From: Rossellomorea aquimaris
Lineage (GTDB): Bacteria; Bacillota; Bacilli; Bacillales; Bacillaceae_B
NCBI RefSeq assembly: GCF_000935355.1
Contig: NZ_JXZC01000004.1
Location: forward strand, 1 to 64,000
Direction of reading: 5' to 3'
Length of the DNA stretch: 64,000 nucleotides
The notes beneath the pieces are model-generated. The model worked only from the letters and a program-made list of their open reading frames with translations, ran no database searches and was not told the DNA's origin. Within the stretch, counting starts at the first letter, position 1. Every line of letters begins with the position of its first letter. The position numbers and the translations under genes were made by a program. Shown piece by piece: positions 10,822-20,753 of the stretch.

Positions 10822-11850
10822 ATGGCAAACGCGTATCGTCAAGCAGGAGTAGATATCGAAGCGGGGTACGAATCAGTCGACCGCATTAAAAAGCATGTGA
10901 AAAGAACCGCACGAGAAGGGGTTCTTGGTCAATTGGGCAGTTTTGGCGGGATGTTCGATTTATCTTCTTTGAATTTGAAAGAGCCTGTTCTTGTATCAGG
11001 TACGGATGGAGTCGGTACGAAGCTGAAGCTTGCCTTCATGGCAGACAAACATGATACGATCGGGATCGATTGTGTGGCCATGTGTGTGAATGACATTGTC
11101 GTTCAGGGAGCGGAACCACTGTATTTCTTAGATTATATAGCGACTGGAAAAGCACTTCCAGAGAAGATAGAAGGTATTGTAAAAGGTATAGCGGACGGAT
11201 GTGAAATGGCGGGCTGTGCGCTGATCGGTGGCGAAACTGCTGAGATGCCTGGTATGTATTCCGAGGAAGAATATGATATCGCCGGCTTTGCTGTAGGAGC
11301 TTGTGAAAAAAAAGAGATCATCACAGGCGAAAAGATTTCTGAAGGAAATGTGTTAGTCGGGCTGGGTTCCAGTGGTATACACAGTAATGGGTACTCTTTA
11401 GTACGAAAAGTATTCTTCGAAGATCAGTCGTTCTCTTTGGAAGAATCATTACCGGAAATCGGGACCACACTAAAAGAAGCGTTGCTTACACCTACCAAGA
11501 TCTACGTGAAACCAGTGTTAGCTGCAATGAAGCAATTCTCCATCAAGGGTATGTCCCATATTACAGGCGGCGGTTTCATTGAAAATATCCCGCGGATGCT
11601 GCCGGATCATTTGCAAGCGGACATTACAGAAGGAAGCTGGGATATTCCAGGCATTTTCACGGCCATTGAGCGCTATGGGGAAATTCCCCGCAGCGAAATG
11701 TACAACATTTTTAATATGGGAATTGGATTTGTATTAGCGGTTGAGGAAAAAGAAGCAGAAGACATTCTTCAATTCTTCAACGAACAGGGAGAAGAAGCCT
11801 TTATCATCGGACGTGTGGCAACTGGAAATGGAGTGCGTTTCGTTCGTTGA
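10822..11850 (+). CDS. purM: AIR synthetase, PurM
   Basis: A 342-residue phosphoribosylformylglycinamidine cyclo-ligase that closes the imidazole ring with ATP. It carries the family start [34 protein letters not shown] near residue 58 and [11 protein letters not shown] near 136. Two adjacent ATGs (10819, 10822) are possible; the second is spaced better from GGGG at 10811-10814 and gives the usual MANAY/MSNAY N-terminus. Confidence 0.95.
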   Translation: MANAYRQAGVDIEAGYESVDRIKKHVKRTAREGVLGQLGSFGGMFDLSSLNLKEPVLVSGTDGVGTKLKLAFMADKHDTIGIDCVAMCVNDIVVQGAEPLYFLDYIATGKALPEKIEGIVKGIADGCEMAGCALIGGETAEMPGMYSEEEYDIAGFAVGACEKKEIITGEKISEGNVLVGLGSSGIHSNGYSLVRKVFFEDQSFSLEESLPEIGTTLKEALLTPTKIYVKPVLAAMKQFSIKGMSHITGGGFIENIPRMLPDHLQADITEGSWDIPGIFTAIERYGEIPRSEMYNIFNMGIGFVLAVEEKEAEDILQFFNEQGEEAFIIGRVATGNGVRFVR

Positions 11851-11886
11851 AATGAAGGATGAGTAAGTCAATATCGGGGGCGAGTC

Positions 11887-12462
11887 ATGAGACAGATTGC
11901 CATTTTTGCATCAGGAAGCGGAAGTAATTTTCAAGCGTTGGTAGATGCCGTACAAGGCGGAACACTGAAAGCGAATATTAAACTTCTTGTCTGTGACCAG
12001 CCGGGAGCGTTTGTGATTCACCGAGCTCAATCAGCAGGGATTCCGACATTCGTCTTCCGTGCAAAAGATTACGAAAACAAGCAGGCATTTGAACAGGAAA
12101 TCCTAAATGAACTGGCTCATTTGGGTGTTGATTTTATTGTATTAGCAGGTTATATGAGATTGATTGGTCCAACATTACTGGAAAGCTTCGGAGGACGGAT
12201 CGTGAATATCCACCCTTCTCTTCTCCCTTCCTTTCCGGGAAAAGATGCCATCGGTCAAGCGATCGATGGTGGAGTGAAGATCACTGGCGTCACCATCCAC
12301 TATGTAGATGCCGGGATGGATACAGGCGAAATCATCGCGCAGGAAATCGTCCGGGTCACAACAGGCGAAACCAAACAATCACTCCAGGACAAAATCCAGC
12401 ACGTCGAACACCACCTATACCCAACCATCCTGAATCACCTCTTCCTTACTACCGGCCACTAA
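11887..12462 (+). CDS. purN: GAR transformylase, PurN
   Basis: A 191-residue phosphoribosylglycinamide formyltransferase that uses 10-formyl-tetrahydrofolate. It shows the phosphate loop ASGSGSNFQAL near the start, AGYMRLIGP, the catalytic Asn-His segment NIHPSLLPSFPG and the HYVDAGMDTG loop with its essential Asp. A 36-bp gap follows purM; the ribosome site is GGGGGCGA. In B. subtilis purN runs straight into purH; here 349 bp separate them. Confidence 0.95.
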   Translation: MRQIAIFASGSGSNFQALVDAVQGGTLKANIKLLVCDQPGAFVIHRAQSAGIPTFVFRAKDYENKQAFEQEILNELAHLGVDFIVLAGYMRLIGPTLLESFGGRIVNIHPSLLPSFPGKDAIGQAIDGGVKITGVTIHYVDAGMDTGEIIAQEIVRVTTGETKQSLQDKIQHVEHHLYPTILNHLFLTTGH

Positions 12463-12480
12463 AGCCGGGGAGAGGTGGTT
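12434..12480 (+). terminator. Hairpin at the end of purN, possible attenuator
   Basis: An inner CCGGC/GCCGG stem and an outer CACCTC/GAGGTG stem form around the purN stop. Only a weak T-rich tail (TTGCTTTATT) follows, so termination would be partial at best, as expected inside an operon. Confidence 0.4.
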
Positions 12481-12509
12481 GCTTTATTGTGGTAGTGTGG
12501 TAAAGTGAT

Positions 12510-12523
12510 GAGGGACGGACCTC
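12510..12523 (+). repeat. 14-bp dispersed repeat, GAGGGACGGACCTC
   Basis: An exact copy in the purN-purH gap. The gap (12463-12811) otherwise has no gene; it holds the hairpin at the purN stop and the ribosome site of purH. Confidence 0.85.
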
Positions 12524-12811
12524 GGGATTGGGTTGATTTTGGTGAAGCGGTAGAAGAGTGAGTGCACAGTATAGTATGGGCAGGGCGTGTTTGTTGTTTG
12601 TACATAATCTGGGTCAACAAACATCGAAAGTGGCACAAGTTTAACAACAATGAAAAAGTGCTGCAACCCACAGAATAAAACAGCCGTGATACACGACATC
12701 ACCAACCACTCCCTTTACTTTTACACCATTAAACCCTCAATCCCATCCTCAATTCAACAACAAAATAATGAAATAAAATCAGCATTACATAAGGCAGAGG
12801 AGGATCAGACA

Positions 12812-14347
12812 TTGAAAAAGAGAGCATTGATCAGTGTTTCAGATAAAAGCGGAGTCATCGAATTTGCGAAAGAATTAAAGACACTTGGGTATGAAATCAT
12901 TTCGACGGGTGGCACAAAGAAGCTTCTCTTAGAAAATGAAGTGGACGTCATGGGAGTGGAAGAAGTAACGGGTTTTCCTGAAATTTTAGAGGGACGTGTA
13001 AAGACCCTTCACCCTAACATCCACGGTGGGCTGCTTGCAAAACGCGGGGAAGATAGCCATCGCCAGCAGCTTCAGGAACAAGGAATAGAAGGGATCGACC
13101 TGGTTTGTGTGAACCTTTATCCATTTCAACAGACCATCTCTAAGCCGAATGTCGGTGTAGAAGAAGCCATTGAGAATATCGATATCGGCGGTCCAACGAT
13201 GCTTAGGGCGGCTGCGAAAAATCATCAATACGTTACAGTCGTAGTCGATGCTTTGGATTATGATGAAGTCATTGCTGAGTTAAAGCTTCATGGCGAACCA
13301 TCATTGGAAAAACGTCGCAAATTAGCGGCCAAGGTGTTCCGTCATACGGCAGCTTACGATGCATTTATCGCTGAGTACATGACAGACATTTCAGGGGAAG
13401 AGCACCCAGAGCGTTTTACGAGGACGTATGAGTTAAAACAAACATTACGCTACGGGGAAAACCCTCATCAGCAGGCTTCTTTCTACCGTGCACCACTTGG
13501 ATCTGAATTCTCTGTAGCCATGGCGAGACAGCTTCACGGAAAAGAGCTTTCTTATAATAATATCAATGATGCGAATGCAGCTCTTCAAATCGTGAAAGAG
13601 TTTACGGAACCAGCGGCAGTCGCTGTAAAGCATATGAACCCGTGTGGAGTCGGCGTTGGCTCTACTATTAAAGAAGCCTTCTCGAAAGCCTATGAAGCCG
13701 ATTCTACATCTATTTTTGGTGGGATCGTGGCTCTGAATCGTGTCGTGGATGAAGAAACAGCCAAGCAGCTTCATGAAATTTTCTTAGAGATCGTCATCGC
13801 TCCAGCTTTCAGTGATGAAGCGTTTGAAATCCTTTCAGGCAAAAAAAATATCCGCTTATTGACGGTTCCATTTGAATCCACAAACAAAATCGAACGTAAA
13901 TTAACGACCGTTGAAGGTGGATTGCTTGTTCAGGCGGATGACACATTTACCCTTGAAGATGCGGATTTGAGAGTGGTAACAAAACGTCAGCCAACTGAAG
14001 CAGAGTGGGCAAGCATGAAATTAGGCTGGAAAGTTGTGAAACACGTGAAATCCAACGCAATCGTTGTAACGGATGCTCACATGACAGTGGGAGTCGGGGC
14101 AGGTCAAATGAACCGCGTAGGAGCTGCTAATATTGCCTTGGAGCAAGCAGGCGAAAAAGCAAAAGGGGCAGCGATGGCATCTGACGCATTCTTCCCAATG
14201 GACGACACCGTAGAAGCAGCAGCCAAAGCAGGCATAACAGCCATCATCCAGCCAGGAGGCTCAATTCGTGACGAAGACTCCATCAAAAAAGCCGATCAAT
14301 ACGGCATCACCATGGTCTTCACCGGAATCCGCCACTTCAAACATTAA
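12812..14347 (+). CDS. purH: Bifunctional AICAR transformylase / IMP cyclohydrolase, PurH
   Basis: A 511-residue bifunctional enzyme for the last two steps to IMP. The N-terminal MGS-like cyclohydrolase domain (about residues 1-190, [22 protein letters not shown]) is followed by the AICAR transformylase domain with [13 protein letters not shown]. The start is the TTG at 12812, preceded by AGAGGAGG at 12796-12803 with 8-nt spacing. A longer frame from 12650 would add about 54 residues unlike any PurH and is rejected. Confidence 0.95.
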   Translation: MKKRALISVSDKSGVIEFAKELKTLGYEIISTGGTKKLLLENEVDVMGVEEVTGFPEILEGRVKTLHPNIHGGLLAKRGEDSHRQQLQEQGIEGIDLVCVNLYPFQQTISKPNVGVEEAIENIDIGGPTMLRAAAKNHQYVTVVVDALDYDEVIAELKLHGEPSLEKRRKLAAKVFRHTAAYDAFIAEYMTDISGEEHPERFTRTYELKQTLRYGENPHQQASFYRAPLGSEFSVAMARQLHGKELSYNNINDANAALQIVKEFTEPAAVAVKHMNPCGVGVGSTIKEAFSKAYEADSTSIFGGIVALNRVVDEETAKQLHEIFLEIVIAPAFSDEAFEILSGKKNIRLLTVPFESTNKIERKLTTVEGGLLVQADDTFTLEDADLRVVTKRQPTEAEWASMKLGWKVVKHVKSNAIVVTDAHMTVGVGAGQMNRVGAANIALEQAGEKAKGAAMASDAFFPMDDTVEAAAKAGITAIIQPGGSIRDEDSIKKADQYGITMVFTGIRHFKH

Positions 14348-14350
14348 TTT

Positions 14351-14364
14351 GAGGGACGGACCTC
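14351..14364 (+). repeat. 14-bp dispersed repeat, GAGGGACGGACCTC
   Basis: An exact copy three bases after the purH stop, in the unusually long (248 bp) purH-purD gap. Confidence 0.85.
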
Positions 14365-14454
14365 CAATTATACAAGGAAGTTTTGTAATATTACCGTTTA
14401 AACCATGTGGGGAACGAAATATTGGGAACTGGGTGATTAGAAAGAGTGCGGATT

Positions 14455-14468
14455 GAGGGCCGGACCTC
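14455..14468 (+). repeat. 14-bp dispersed repeat, one-base variant
   Basis: GAGGGCCGGACCTC, one mismatch from the consensus, in the purH-purD gap in the same orientation as the copy at 14351. The 91 bp between the two copies show no coding sense. Confidence 0.75.
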
Positions 14469-14520
14469 AACCAAACTACTGCCTACCCATTGCCAATTCA
14501 TCAAACCCACCTAACCATAG

Positions 14521-15961
<1,441 letters not shown>

Positions 15962-16000
15962 AAATGAACAACTCCTTTATTAAAAAATAGATTAAATCAA

Positions 16001-16044
16001 GAGTGCCAGGTCCTATCCCATTTAAGGGACGGACCTCGGCACTC
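16001..16044. terminator. Hairpin from a degenerate repeat pair after purD
   Basis: GAGTGCCAGGTCC pairs with GGACCTCGGCACTC (one bulged base) around an 18-nt loop that contains a damaged copy of the GGTCCGTCCC repeat. It could end the pur transcript or fold on either strand; the T tracts on both sides are weak. Confidence 0.5.
16024..16037 (+). repeat. 14-bp dispersed repeat, AAGGGACGGACCTC
   Basis: One mismatch to the consensus. It forms the right arm of the hairpin at 16001-16044. Confidence 0.8.
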
Positions 16045-16115
16045 TTGCCATTAGCGGATTTCAAAGGCGGAATTCACTGCAGGAGAACATGCCTTTGAAT
16101 TTGGAAAGGGAAGGA

Positions 16116-16147
16116 GAGGTCCGTCCCTCAGCGGAGGTCCGTCCCTT
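16116..16147 (-). repeat. Two tandem copies of the 14-bp repeat at a gene end
   Basis: GAGGTCCGTCCCTC at 16116-16129 and GAGGTCCGTCCCTT at 16134-16147 are direct copies 18 bp apart. The second copy and the TGA (complement of 16128-16130) form the end of the minus-strand gene that follows. Confidence 0.88.
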
Positions 16148-16565
16148 CGATATTCTCACCATTCAATGCTGCCTGGACTTCTTTGTTGGTGAGTTCTTCT
16201 GGATTGAAGTTTGATTCTTTTTTGGTATTGTCGAGCGGGTCTTGTTTGTGTTCTTTTGTTGGGTGGTGGTCTTTGTTTTCTGGTGATTTGTCTGATTTCA
16301 GCATGTCTTTAAAGTTCATCATATCTTTCGCTTTGAATCCTCCGAAACCACCGTTTCCGTCCCCGCTTTTCTCAAATAGGGCTGTAACAGGGCAGTAGCG
16401 AAGAATTCCTTCTCCTACTTTCATGGCACCAATTACGGCCATCACGAGATAAGAGTCTCTCCAAGGGCGTCTCGCAAGCTTGGATGTGCTCCAGGCCAGA
16501 ATCGTGAAACCAACGGTAATGCGGATAAGGGCATTGATAATCCCAATGTTTGATGATACTTTCAT
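16128..16565 (-). CDS. DUF2892 (YgaP-like transmembrane) protein with a repeat-encoded C-terminus
   Basis: A 145-residue protein. Residues 1-70 form a DUF2892/YgaP-type domain with two membrane segments (IGIINALIRITVGFTILAW and DSYLVMAVIGAMKVGEGIL) and the CPVTALF segment typical of it. The remainder is a hydrophilic Lys/Asn/Glu-rich tail. The start is the ATG at 16565 with AAGGAGG at 16574-16580 on the minus strand; the longer frame to 16595 lacks a ribosome site. The last residues, EGTDLR and the stop, are encoded by a copy of the 14-bp repeat. Function unknown; related domains occur fused to rhodanese. Confidence 0.82.
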   Translation of the reverse strand: MKVSSNIGIINALIRITVGFTILAWSTSKLARRPWRDSYLVMAVIGAMKVGEGILRYCPVTALFEKSGDGNGGFGGFKAKDMMNFKDMLKSDKSPENKDHHPTKEHKQDPLDNTKKESNFNPEELTNKEVQAALNGENIEGTDLR

Positions 16566-16690
16566 TTGTAAACTCCTCCTTAATAGAAAATTCACATAAT
16601 TGTTGTAAACCTTTAATGCGTTAAATAGTAAAATATGTTAACATAAAATGAAACTTAAACTAATACCATTCCACTAGAGGAGTGTTCACA

Positions 16691-18430
16691 TTGGAACAGC
16701 GCTACAGATGGAAGAACAAACAACTACGAGAACATGTACAAGTACTGAACGGAGAAAGATCTCCGAGCCTTCTTTTGAAGAATGCAACGTACCTTCACTC
16801 GACTCTAAAGAAATGGGTGCAGGGACACATTTGGGTTTACCGTGACCGGATTGTCTATACAGGCGATCAGCTCCCGGAAAACCTTGAGAAATGCGAAATA
16901 GTGGACTGTAAATCACAGTACCTCGTTCCCGGATATATCGAACCGCATGTACATCCGTTTCAGCTTTATAATCCCCAATCTTTTTCCAAGTATGCATCCC
17001 AAACCGGTACAACGACATTCGTAAATGATAACCTGATGATGTTTTTACAATTGGAAAAAAAGAAAGCGTTTTCTTTATTGGGGGAATTCAATAAGCTGCC
17101 TGTCACCATGTATTGGTGGACTAGGTTCGATTCGCAAACGGAGATGGCGAATGAAGAGGTGACCTTTTCAAATGGTGAAGTGAAATCATGGCTGGAACAT
17201 GACTCCGTGCTTCAAGGAGGGGAACTGACTGCCTGGCCGAGACTGCTCCAGGGAGATGATCTGATTCTCCACTGGATGCAGGAAGCGAAAAGAATGGGCA
17301 AGATCGTTGAAGGACATCTGCCGGGAGCATCTGACAGAACCATTGCCAAGCTTCGCTTATTGGGAATTGATGGTGATCATGAAGCCATGACAGGTGAAGA
17401 TGTCTATAAGCGGCTTATTCAAGGACTGACCGTCACATTACGCCACTCCTCCATCCGACCGGATTTACCGGTCCTTTTAGACGGGTTAAAAGAAAAAGGC
17501 ATCGATTCGTATGATTCCTTACTGTTTACAACGGACGGATCGACACCGGGCTTTTATGAACAAGGTGTATTGGATTTCATGATAAAAATGGCGATTGATA
17601 AAGGCATACCCCCAATCGAAGCATATAATATGGCTAGCTATAACGTTGCCAATTACTATAACATCACTCATTTGCATGGGATGATTGCTACAGGCAGAGT
17701 GGCAAATATTAACTTCCTATCGACAATTGATGACCCTACTCCGATTTCCGTCCTCTCAAAGGGGAATTGGGTACGCAGAGATGGCGGGGAGATGGAAGAT
17801 ACGACAGAAATAAACTGGTCATCAAACGGATTCAAGCCATTGACCCTGAACTGGGAAGTGGGATACGATGACCTTCAGTTTTCCATGCCTTTTGGAATTG
17901 AAATGGTGAACGATGTCATCACCAAGCCTTACTCCATTTCCATCAATCCTTCTACGGATGAGCTCGATCTTGATCATGATCAATCGTTCCTCATGCTTCT
18001 GGATCGAAAGGGAGAATGGAGAATCAGCACCATGATCAAAGGATTTTCAACGGGTGTCATGGGCTTTGCTTCCTCCTATTCGAATACAGGGGACATCATC
18101 TTAATTGGTAAAAACAAGTCAGATATGATTGCTGCCTTTAAAAGAATGAAAGAAATCGGTGGCGGAATTGTTTTAACGGAGAAGGGTGAAGTCCTTCATG
18201 AAATACCACTTCCATTAAGCGGCCTGCTCTCTCATAAAGAGATGCCGGACCTTATCGAGGAAGAAAAAACACTAAAAGGGTTGTTAAAAGAAAGGGGCTA
18301 TCGCTTTTCGGATCCCATTTATACATTGCTATTCCTTCAGTCTACTCATCTGCCTTATATACGGATGACACAAAAGGGAATCTATGATGTAATGAAGAAA
18401 ACGGTACTCTTTCCAACGATAATGCGTTAA
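16691..18430 (+). CDS. yerA: Adenine deaminase-like amidohydrolase YerA
   Basis: A 579-residue protein of the adenine deaminase/amidohydrolase superfamily, close to B. subtilis YerA in length and position (after purD, before yerB). PGYIEPHVHP holds the metal-binding His-x-His. EGHLPGA, DGDHEAMTGEDV and FTTDGSTPG supply further His and Asp ligands, and an adenine-deaminase C-terminal domain follows. It may deaminate adenine or a related base, but activity in the YerA branch is not assured. The TTG at 16691 is preferred: GAGGAG at 16677-16682 is 8 nt away, while the GTG at 16682 overlaps it. Confidence 0.85.
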   Translation: MEQRYRWKNKQLREHVQVLNGERSPSLLLKNATYLHSTLKKWVQGHIWVYRDRIVYTGDQLPENLEKCEIVDCKSQYLVPGYIEPHVHPFQLYNPQSFSKYASQTGTTTFVNDNLMMFLQLEKKKAFSLLGEFNKLPVTMYWWTRFDSQTEMANEEVTFSNGEVKSWLEHDSVLQGGELTAWPRLLQGDDLILHWMQEAKRMGKIVEGHLPGASDRTIAKLRLLGIDGDHEAMTGEDVYKRLIQGLTVTLRHSSIRPDLPVLLDGLKEKGIDSYDSLLFTTDGSTPGFYEQGVLDFMIKMAIDKGIPPIEAYNMASYNVANYYNITHLHGMIATGRVANINFLSTIDDPTPISVLSKGNWVRRDGGEMEDTTEINWSSNGFKPLTLNWEVGYDDLQFSMPFGIEMVNDVITKPYSISINPSTDELDLDHDQSFLMLLDRKGEWRISTMIKGFSTGVMGFASSYSNTGDIILIGKNKSDMIAAFKRMKEIGGGIVLTEKGEVLHEIPLPLSGLLSHKEMPDLIEEEKTLKGLLKERGYRFSDPIYTLLFLQSTHLPYIRMTQKGIYDVMKKTVLFPTIMR

Positions 18431-18482
18431 AATAGTAAAGTATAGGGAAAAGGATTTCTATATAATAGGGGTGTCTAAAAAC

Positions 18483-19520
18483 ATGCTGAAAAGAGCTTTG
18501 ATCATTGCTTTAAGCTCGTTTACACTTGTCGCATGTAGTTCAGATAAAGAGATAAAGAAAGAATCTGATAAAGAAACTGCAACTCCGGTTGTAAAAGAGG
18601 AGACAGGCGTAGAAACGGAAGAGAAAAGCCAATCACCGTTAACTGGTGAGGTACAAGAGAGAGAATCCACGGCGCGAGCGGTTGCGGTCATGGTGAATAA
18701 TCACCCGAAGGCCCGTCCCCAATCAGGCCTTTCAAAAGCAGACATTGTGTATGAAGTCCTGGCAGAAGGTGATGTGACTCGGTTCCTGGCTATATTTCAA
18801 AGCCAGAAGCCTAAAGACATCGGACCTGTACGAAGTGCCAGAGATTACTATGTAGAGCTTGCCAAAGGATATGATAGTCTATATGTAGCTCATGGTTATA
18901 GTCCTGAAGCACAAGAAATGCTGACAAGCGGTTTCATTGACAATCTAAACGGCATGAAATATGATGGAACGCTGTTCAAGCGCGCAAGCTTCCGTAAAGC
19001 TCCTCATAATTCCTATATCTCCTATGAGCATATCAAGGAGGGGGCGGAGCAGAACGGTTTTGATATGAAACGTCCGCCGGAAGCATTGAACTTTAGTGAT
19101 AAAGGGCCTGTTAACGGGGAAGCATCCCAATCGGTCATGATTTCATATAATGATAATCCGCTGTTTAACGTAGTGTATGATTTCAACGAAGAAGAGGGCA
19201 AATACGAGCGTTACTCAAATGGTGAACAGACCATCGATTACGATTCCAAAGACCCTGTTTTAGTAGAAAATCTCTTTATAGTGGAAGCGTCTCATAAAAT
19301 AGTCGATGATACAGGCAGACGAAACATTGATTTTGAATCCGGCGGGAATGCGTACTTGATTCAAGAAGGAAAACTCCGGGAAGTTCAGTGGAAGAACGTA
19401 GAAGGCAGAATCCTTCCTTTTGAAAATAATAAACCTGTCAGTTTGCGAAAAGGATCTACGTGGATCAATATCATTCCAAGTTCTGAAGGATTGGCGGGGT
19501 CGGTATCGTATCAAGAATAG
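18483..19520 (+). CDS. yerB: DUF3048 lipoprotein YerB
   Basis: A 345-residue lipoprotein. The N-terminus MLKRALIIALSSFTLVAC ends in a lipobox with Cys18, followed by an acidic/lysine-rich linker and the two DUF3048 domains (LSKADIVYEVLAEGDVTRFLAIFQ... and the C-terminal VQWKNVEGRILPF...). It should be anchored on the outer face of the membrane; its role is unknown. Either ATG 18483 or GTG 18471 could be the start. A TATAAT at 18461-18466 suggests its own promoter. Confidence 0.87.
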   Translation: MLKRALIIALSSFTLVACSSDKEIKKESDKETATPVVKEETGVETEEKSQSPLTGEVQERESTARAVAVMVNNHPKARPQSGLSKADIVYEVLAEGDVTRFLAIFQSQKPKDIGPVRSARDYYVELAKGYDSLYVAHGYSPEAQEMLTSGFIDNLNGMKYDGTLFKRASFRKAPHNSYISYEHIKEGAEQNGFDMKRPPEALNFSDKGPVNGEASQSVMISYNDNPLFNVVYDFNEEEGKYERYSNGEQTIDYDSKDPVLVENLFIVEASHKIVDDTGRRNIDFESGGNAYLIQEGKLREVQWKNVEGRILPFENNKPVSLRKGSTWINIIPSSEGLAGSVSYQE

Positions 19521-19541
19521 ATTGAAAAAGGAGTCTTTTTA

Positions 19542-19841
19542 ATGCAAATCAATAAACTAAGAGGCAAGGAGCTGGATCAGTTATTCAATGCTGTTCTATC
19601 TCTACAAGATCTTGAAGAGTGTTATCGTTTCTTCGATGATCTTTGCACAATCAATGAAATTCAATCTCTTGCTCAGCGCCTTGAAGTAGCTCGTATGCTG
19701 CAGGATGGGAAAACCTATCATAAGATTGAAACAGAAACAGGTGCAAGCACTGCAACCATTTCCCGTGTGAAGCGTTGCTTAAACTACGGAAATGATGCGT
19801 ATCAGCTAGTATTGGACCGTGTACATCAGGAAGAAAAATAA
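19542..19841 (+). CDS. yerC: TrpR-like DNA-binding protein YerC
   Basis: A 99-residue YerC/YecD-family protein with a TrpR-like helix-turn-helix: EIQSLAQRLEVARMLQDG followed by the recognition part TGASTATISRVKRCLNYG. It is probably a small transcription regulator; the ligand is unknown. Ribosome site AAAAGGAG. It lies 21 bp after yerB, and a strong terminator follows. Confidence 0.9.
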   Translation: MQINKLRGKELDQLFNAVLSLQDLEECYRFFDDLCTINEIQSLAQRLEVARMLQDGKTYHKIETETGASTATISRVKRCLNYGNDAYQLVLDRVHQEEK

Positions 19842-19845
19842 TAGA

Positions 19846-19887
19846 AGGGACCGCTGTCGTCATGATGAGCGGTCTTTGTTTTTTTGT
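19846..19887 (+). terminator. Rho-independent terminator after yerC
   Basis: GACCGCT/AGCGGTC stem with a 12-nt loop and a T-rich tail. Confidence 0.9.
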
Positions 19888-19982
19888 TGGAATAGAAATT
19901 GTTAACATCGGAGGAGTTAATGCGACTCCCATCCACAAATGATATAATACGTTAGATGGATGTAAGAATGGAGGAACAAAGC

Positions 19983-20669
19983 ATGTATGATGTCCAAAAG
20001 TGGAGCCATGTATTTAAACTAGATCCGAATAAGACAATCGATGATGGAGATTTGGAAGCTGTATGTGAATCAGGGACAGACGCCATTATTGTAGGGGGAA
20101 CGGACGGTGTAACCCTTGAAAAGGTTCTTGATTTGATGGCACGGGTGAGACGATATACTGTTCCTTGTATTCTGGAGGTATCAAATTTGGAGTCGATTAC
20201 TCCGGGCTTCGATTTATATTTCATTCCGATGGTGATGAACAGCCGGGACATGAACTGGGTGACAGGATTGCATCACCAGGCTGTAAAGGAGTATGGGGAA
20301 ATTATGAATTGGGATGAAATCCTTGTAGAAGGATATTGTATATTAAACAAAGACTGTAAGGCGGCACAGGTTACGGAGGCCGATACAGATATTTCAAGTG
20401 AAGACGCGGCAGCCTATGCCATGATGGCAGAAAAAATGTTCAACTTGCCGATCTTTTACCTGGAGTACAGTGGTACATATGGGGATGTTGAGACGGTGAA
20501 AGAAGTAAGAGATTCACTGGAAAATACTACATTATTCTACGGTGGAGGCATCAAAACCGTCCAGCAGGCGAAGGAAATGGCTGCAGTGTCAGATGTTGTC
20601 GTTGTAGGAAATGCTGTATATGACAATCTGAAAGAAGCGTTAAAAACAGTAAAAGCTGTGAAGGGATAA
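19983..20669 (+). CDS. pcrB: Heptaprenylglyceryl phosphate synthase, PcrB
   Basis: A 228-residue TIM-barrel prenyltransferase that joins heptaprenyl diphosphate to glycerol-1-phosphate in Bacillales. [12 protein letters not shown] near residue 31, YLEYSGTYG near 160 and FYGGGI near 183 are the phosphate- and substrate-binding segments. The ATG at 19983 follows GGAGG at 19970-19974 by 8 nt and gives the length of the B. subtilis protein; the ATG at 19956 is not used. TATAAT at 19943-19948 may be its -10. Confidence 0.95.
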   Translation: MYDVQKWSHVFKLDPNKTIDDGDLEAVCESGTDAIIVGGTDGVTLEKVLDLMARVRRYTVPCILEVSNLESITPGFDLYFIPMVMNSRDMNWVTGLHHQAVKEYGEIMNWDEILVEGYCILNKDCKAAQVTEADTDISSEDAAAYAMMAEKMFNLPIFYLEYSGTYGDVETVKEVRDSLENTTLFYGGGIKTVQQAKEMAAVSDVVVVGNAVYDNLKEALKTVKAVKG

Positions 20670-20680
20670 GGATTAAACTG

Positions 20681-20694
20681 GAGGTCCGTCCCTA
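20681..20694 (-). repeat. 14-bp dispersed repeat in the pcrA promoter region
   Basis: GAGGTCCGTCCCTA, one mismatch. It lies immediately upstream of TATAAT (20702-20707), where the pcrA -35 and spacer should be. Confidence 0.8.
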
Positions 20695-20701
20695 AGTAGG
20701 A

Positions 20702-20736
20702 TATAATGGAAATACAAATATAGAACGTATGTTCGT
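20702..20736 (+). promoter_or_regulatory. pcrA promoter -10 and LexA (SOS) box
   Basis: TATAAT at 20702-20707 is followed by AGAACGTATGTTCGT at 20722-20736, whose core GAAC-N4-GTTC matches the Gram-positive LexA/DinR box (CGAACRNRYGTTYC). Its position over the early transcribed region suits repression. Confidence 0.72.
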
Positions 20737-20753
20737 TATGGTGGTGAGAGTGT

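Noticed and set aside
12650-12811. N-terminal extension of purH
   Set aside because: A strong ribosome site and the family N-terminus put the start at TTG 12812; the extension has no similarity to PurH.
17097-17111. CTGCCTGTCACCAT in yerA as a third copy of the GGTGCCTGTCACC repeat
   Set aside because: It differs at the palindrome end, is a natural reading of KLPVTM in the protein, and a 13-base match may be coincidence.
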